Positions 5,526 to 6,772 of a stretch of 6,772 bases of DNA are shown one piece after another. Source of the DNA: WS-7 sp035635575 (GTDB lineage: Bacteria > Eisenbacteria > RBG-16-71-46 > SZUA-252); assembly GCA_035635575.1 (NCBI GenBank), contig DASQAV010000143.1, forward strand, positions 1 through 6,772, in the 5' to 3' direction. The notes under the pieces are model-generated. The model saw only the letters and a list, made by a program, of their open reading frames with translations, searched no databases and was not told the origin of the DNA. The position numbers and the translations under genes were made by a program. Each line of letters opens with the position of its first letter. Positions within the stretch are counted from its first letter, which is position 1.

Positions 5526-5893
5526 TGAGCGAAGCGAAAGACAAGGAACCGGCGGCCGGAGAAGGATCGATGCAGGAACGCGATCTGTTCCTGGGCCTGA
5601 TCCAATCCTTTCAGGCCGCGGCCATGCAGCAGATGGGGAAGGTCATGAATCCCTTCACCGAGAAGATCGAGCGCGACATGGGACACGCCAAGATGTCGAT
5701 CGAGATGCTCGAGATGCTGAGGACCCGGACGCAGGGGAACCTGACCGGGCAGGAGGCCCGTTTCCTGAACCACGTGCTCACGGAGCTTCGCCTGAACTAC
5801 GTCGCGGAGATCGACAAGGACAAGACGGATGCTTCCAGGCCCGCCGCGCCGCCGAGCCCCGAGAAGGCGCCCGACAAGGAAACGTCCCCCTAG
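5525..5893 (+). CDS. DUF1844 family protein
   Basis: A 122-residue protein of unknown function matching DUF1844. The conserved core runs from about residue 20 to 96: DLFLGLIQSF, GKVMNPFTEKIERDM (N42-P43), an Ile/Met/Leu-rich helix, then RTRTQGNLTGQEARFL (TQGNLT at 69-74) and ELRLNYV. It is predicted to be mostly helical and cytoplasmic. The N-terminal 18 and C-terminal 25 residues are charged or Pro-rich and probably disordered. ATG 5525 overlaps the rlmI stop by one base and has a GGAG 11 nt upstream. ATG 5570 has AAGGA only 3 nt away and would still keep the core. It is the last gene of the operon. Its TAG stop shares CTAG with the stop of the convergent mazG, so no space remains for a terminator between them. 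Confidence 0.85.
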   Translation: MSEAKDKEPAAGEGSMQERDLFLGLIQSFQAAAMQQMGKVMNPFTEKIERDMGHAKMSIEMLEMLRTRTQGNLTGQEARFLNHVLTELRLNYVAEIDKDKTDASRPAAPPSPEKAPDKETSP

Positions 5894-6711
5894 CTCCGCT
5901 CCTCGAGCTTCACCTCTTCCCACAACCGATCCAGCTCTCGCAGCCCCACCTCGGACGGCGATTTGCCCTCGGCGCGGAGCCGCTCCACCACGCCATCGAA
6001 GCGCTTCCGGAACTTGCCGATGGCCCTGTGGAGGTGCGCCTCGGGATCCGTCTTGAGATACCGCGCCAGGTTCACGGCCGCGAAGAGAAGATCGCCGATC
6101 TCCTCGGCCACGCGCTCCTTGTTCCCCGAGCGGATGGCGCTCTCCGTCTCGTCGGTCTCCTCGCGCAGCTTCGCGATGACCCCCGCGACGTTCTCCCAGT
6201 CGAATCCCACGGACGCGGCCTTTTCCTGCACCCGGTACGCCTGGAGGAGCGCCGGCAACCGCTCGGGGCTCCGTCCGAGGACCGATTCATGTCCCGCCTC
6301 GCGCCGCTTTCCCTCTTCCCATTGCCTGAGGACTCCCTGGGCGTCCAGGTCGCGCCGCTCGCCGAAGACGTGGGGATGGCGCGCGATCATCTTGTCGATG
6401 ATCCCACGGACCACCTCGCGGAGCTTCGTGCCGTCCTCGCGCTCGAGCGTGACACCCAGGAACACGGCCAGGAAGAGGAGATCCCCGAGCTCCTCGCGCA
6501 CGGCCTTCCGATCGTCCCGCGCGATTGCCTCGCCGATCTCGTGGGCTTCCTCGACGAGGTAGGGGCTCAGAGATTGGGAGGTCTGCTCGCGATCCCAGGG
6601 GCATCCCTCCGGACCCGAAAGATGGCGTACCAGATCCAGAAGCTCCGCCGCGGCGCGGCCGAATTCCTCTCGGTCGGGGGCGGGCGGGGGATTAGAATTC
6701 GAGGTGGTCAC
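5890..6711 (-). CDS. mazG: Nucleoside triphosphate pyrophosphohydrolase MazG
   Basis: Hydrolyses nucleoside triphosphates to monophosphate and pyrophosphate; E. coli MazG is a two-domain all-alpha enzyme that also affects ppGpp levels and clears abnormal NTPs. From the GTG whose first base is 6711 there are 273 aa (E. coli 263). The first MazG domain has GCPWDREQT at about 35-43, EEAHE at 54-58 and EELGDLL from 73, giving the Mg-binding EExxE/ExxD set. A middle segment holds HPHVFGE, SVLGRSPERLPALLQAYRVQEKAA and VGFDW. The second domain repeats the metal set as EETDE and EEIGDLL. The frame stays open upstream to a GTG at 6762, but residues before VTTSNSN are not family-like. No Shine-Dalgarno precedes 6711; a -10-like TACACT ends 6 nt before the GTG, as in leaderless genes. 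No mazE or mazF is nearby. Confidence 0.93.
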   Translation of the reverse strand: MTTSNSNPPPAPDREEFGRAAAELLDLVRHLSGPEGCPWDREQTSQSLSPYLVEEAHEIGEAIARDDRKAVREELGDLLFLAVFLGVTLEREDGTKLREVVRGIIDKMIARHPHVFGERRDLDAQGVLRQWEEGKRREAGHESVLGRSPERLPALLQAYRVQEKAASVGFDWENVAGVIAKLREETDETESAIRSGNKERVAEEIGDLLFAAVNLARYLKTDPEAHLHRAIGKFRKRFDGVVERLRAEGKSPSEVGLRELDRLWEEVKLEERS

Positions 6712-6717
6712 GCGCGC

Positions 6718-6723
6718 AGTGTA
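6718..6723 (-). promoter_or_regulatory. Possible -10 element for leaderless mazG transcript
   Basis: On the - strand TACACT matches TATAAT at four of six bases and ends 6 nt before GTG 6711. Transcription would begin at or beside the start codon. No -35 is recognisable 17 nt upstream in the G/C-rich sequence, so confidence is low. Confidence 0.35.
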
Positions 6724-6772
6724 CCATCCGCGCGCGGCCGGGCCCTGCTTGCGCCACCACACGCCCTGTGGT

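Noticed and set aside
5890..6711. mazG as part of a mazEF toxin-antitoxin locus
   Set aside because: No mazE- or mazF-like ORF is next to it within the window. A stand-alone housekeeping mazG is common.

Overview
The window is GC-rich chromosomal DNA from a bacterium, probably a little-cultured environmental lineage. Reasons: strong G/C third-position bias, one DUF1844 gene, a tRNA gene with an encoded CCA end, several non-ATG starts and tight gene overlaps. The gene set (anmK, a SpoIID-domain lipoprotein, agmatinase family, rlmI-like, DUF1844, mazG) fits phyla such as Acidobacteriota, Gemmatimonadota, Myxococcota/Desulfobacterota or Candidatus Eisenbacteria. That placement is a guess from gene content, not a measurement. 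There is no sign of phage, IS element, CRISPR or integration.

Layout. Bases 15-2496 hold an overlapping pair on the + strand: anmK (anhydro-MurNAc kinase), then a SpoIID/LytB-domain lipoprotein that starts inside the anmK 3' end. SpoIID-type lytic transglycosylases make 1,6-anhydroMurNAc glycan ends, and AnmK phosphorylates free anhydroMurNAc, so the pair reads as a peptidoglycan cutting and recycling unit. A tRNA-Asp(GTC) gene follows at 2531-2607. Bases 2608-3173 hold no convincing gene. They contain several perfect short hairpins, two spaced direct repeats and a weak promoter in front of the next operon.

From 3174 to 5893 runs a compact + strand operon. Its first gene encodes an 80-residue protein with an almost pure Asp/Glu tail. 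Then come an agmatinase-family ureohydrolase, an RlmI-like 23S rRNA cytosine methyltransferase and a DUF1844 protein. The last two junctions are overlaps (CTGA and TGATG). A mazG nucleotide pyrophosphohydrolase gene lies convergently on the - strand (5890-6711), and its stop codon shares a CTAG palindrome with the DUF1844 stop.

The oddest part is the start of the agmatinase and rlmI genes. Neither has an ATG, GTG or TTG where the conserved protein begins, but each has an in-frame CTG there. The agmatinase frame is also +1 relative to the acidic ORF and runs open through its stop codon. This leaves three readings: CTG initiation, a +1 frameshift that fuses the acidic leader to agmatinase, or a sequencing indel in the low-complexity GA tract. 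All other genes look intact and ordinary.
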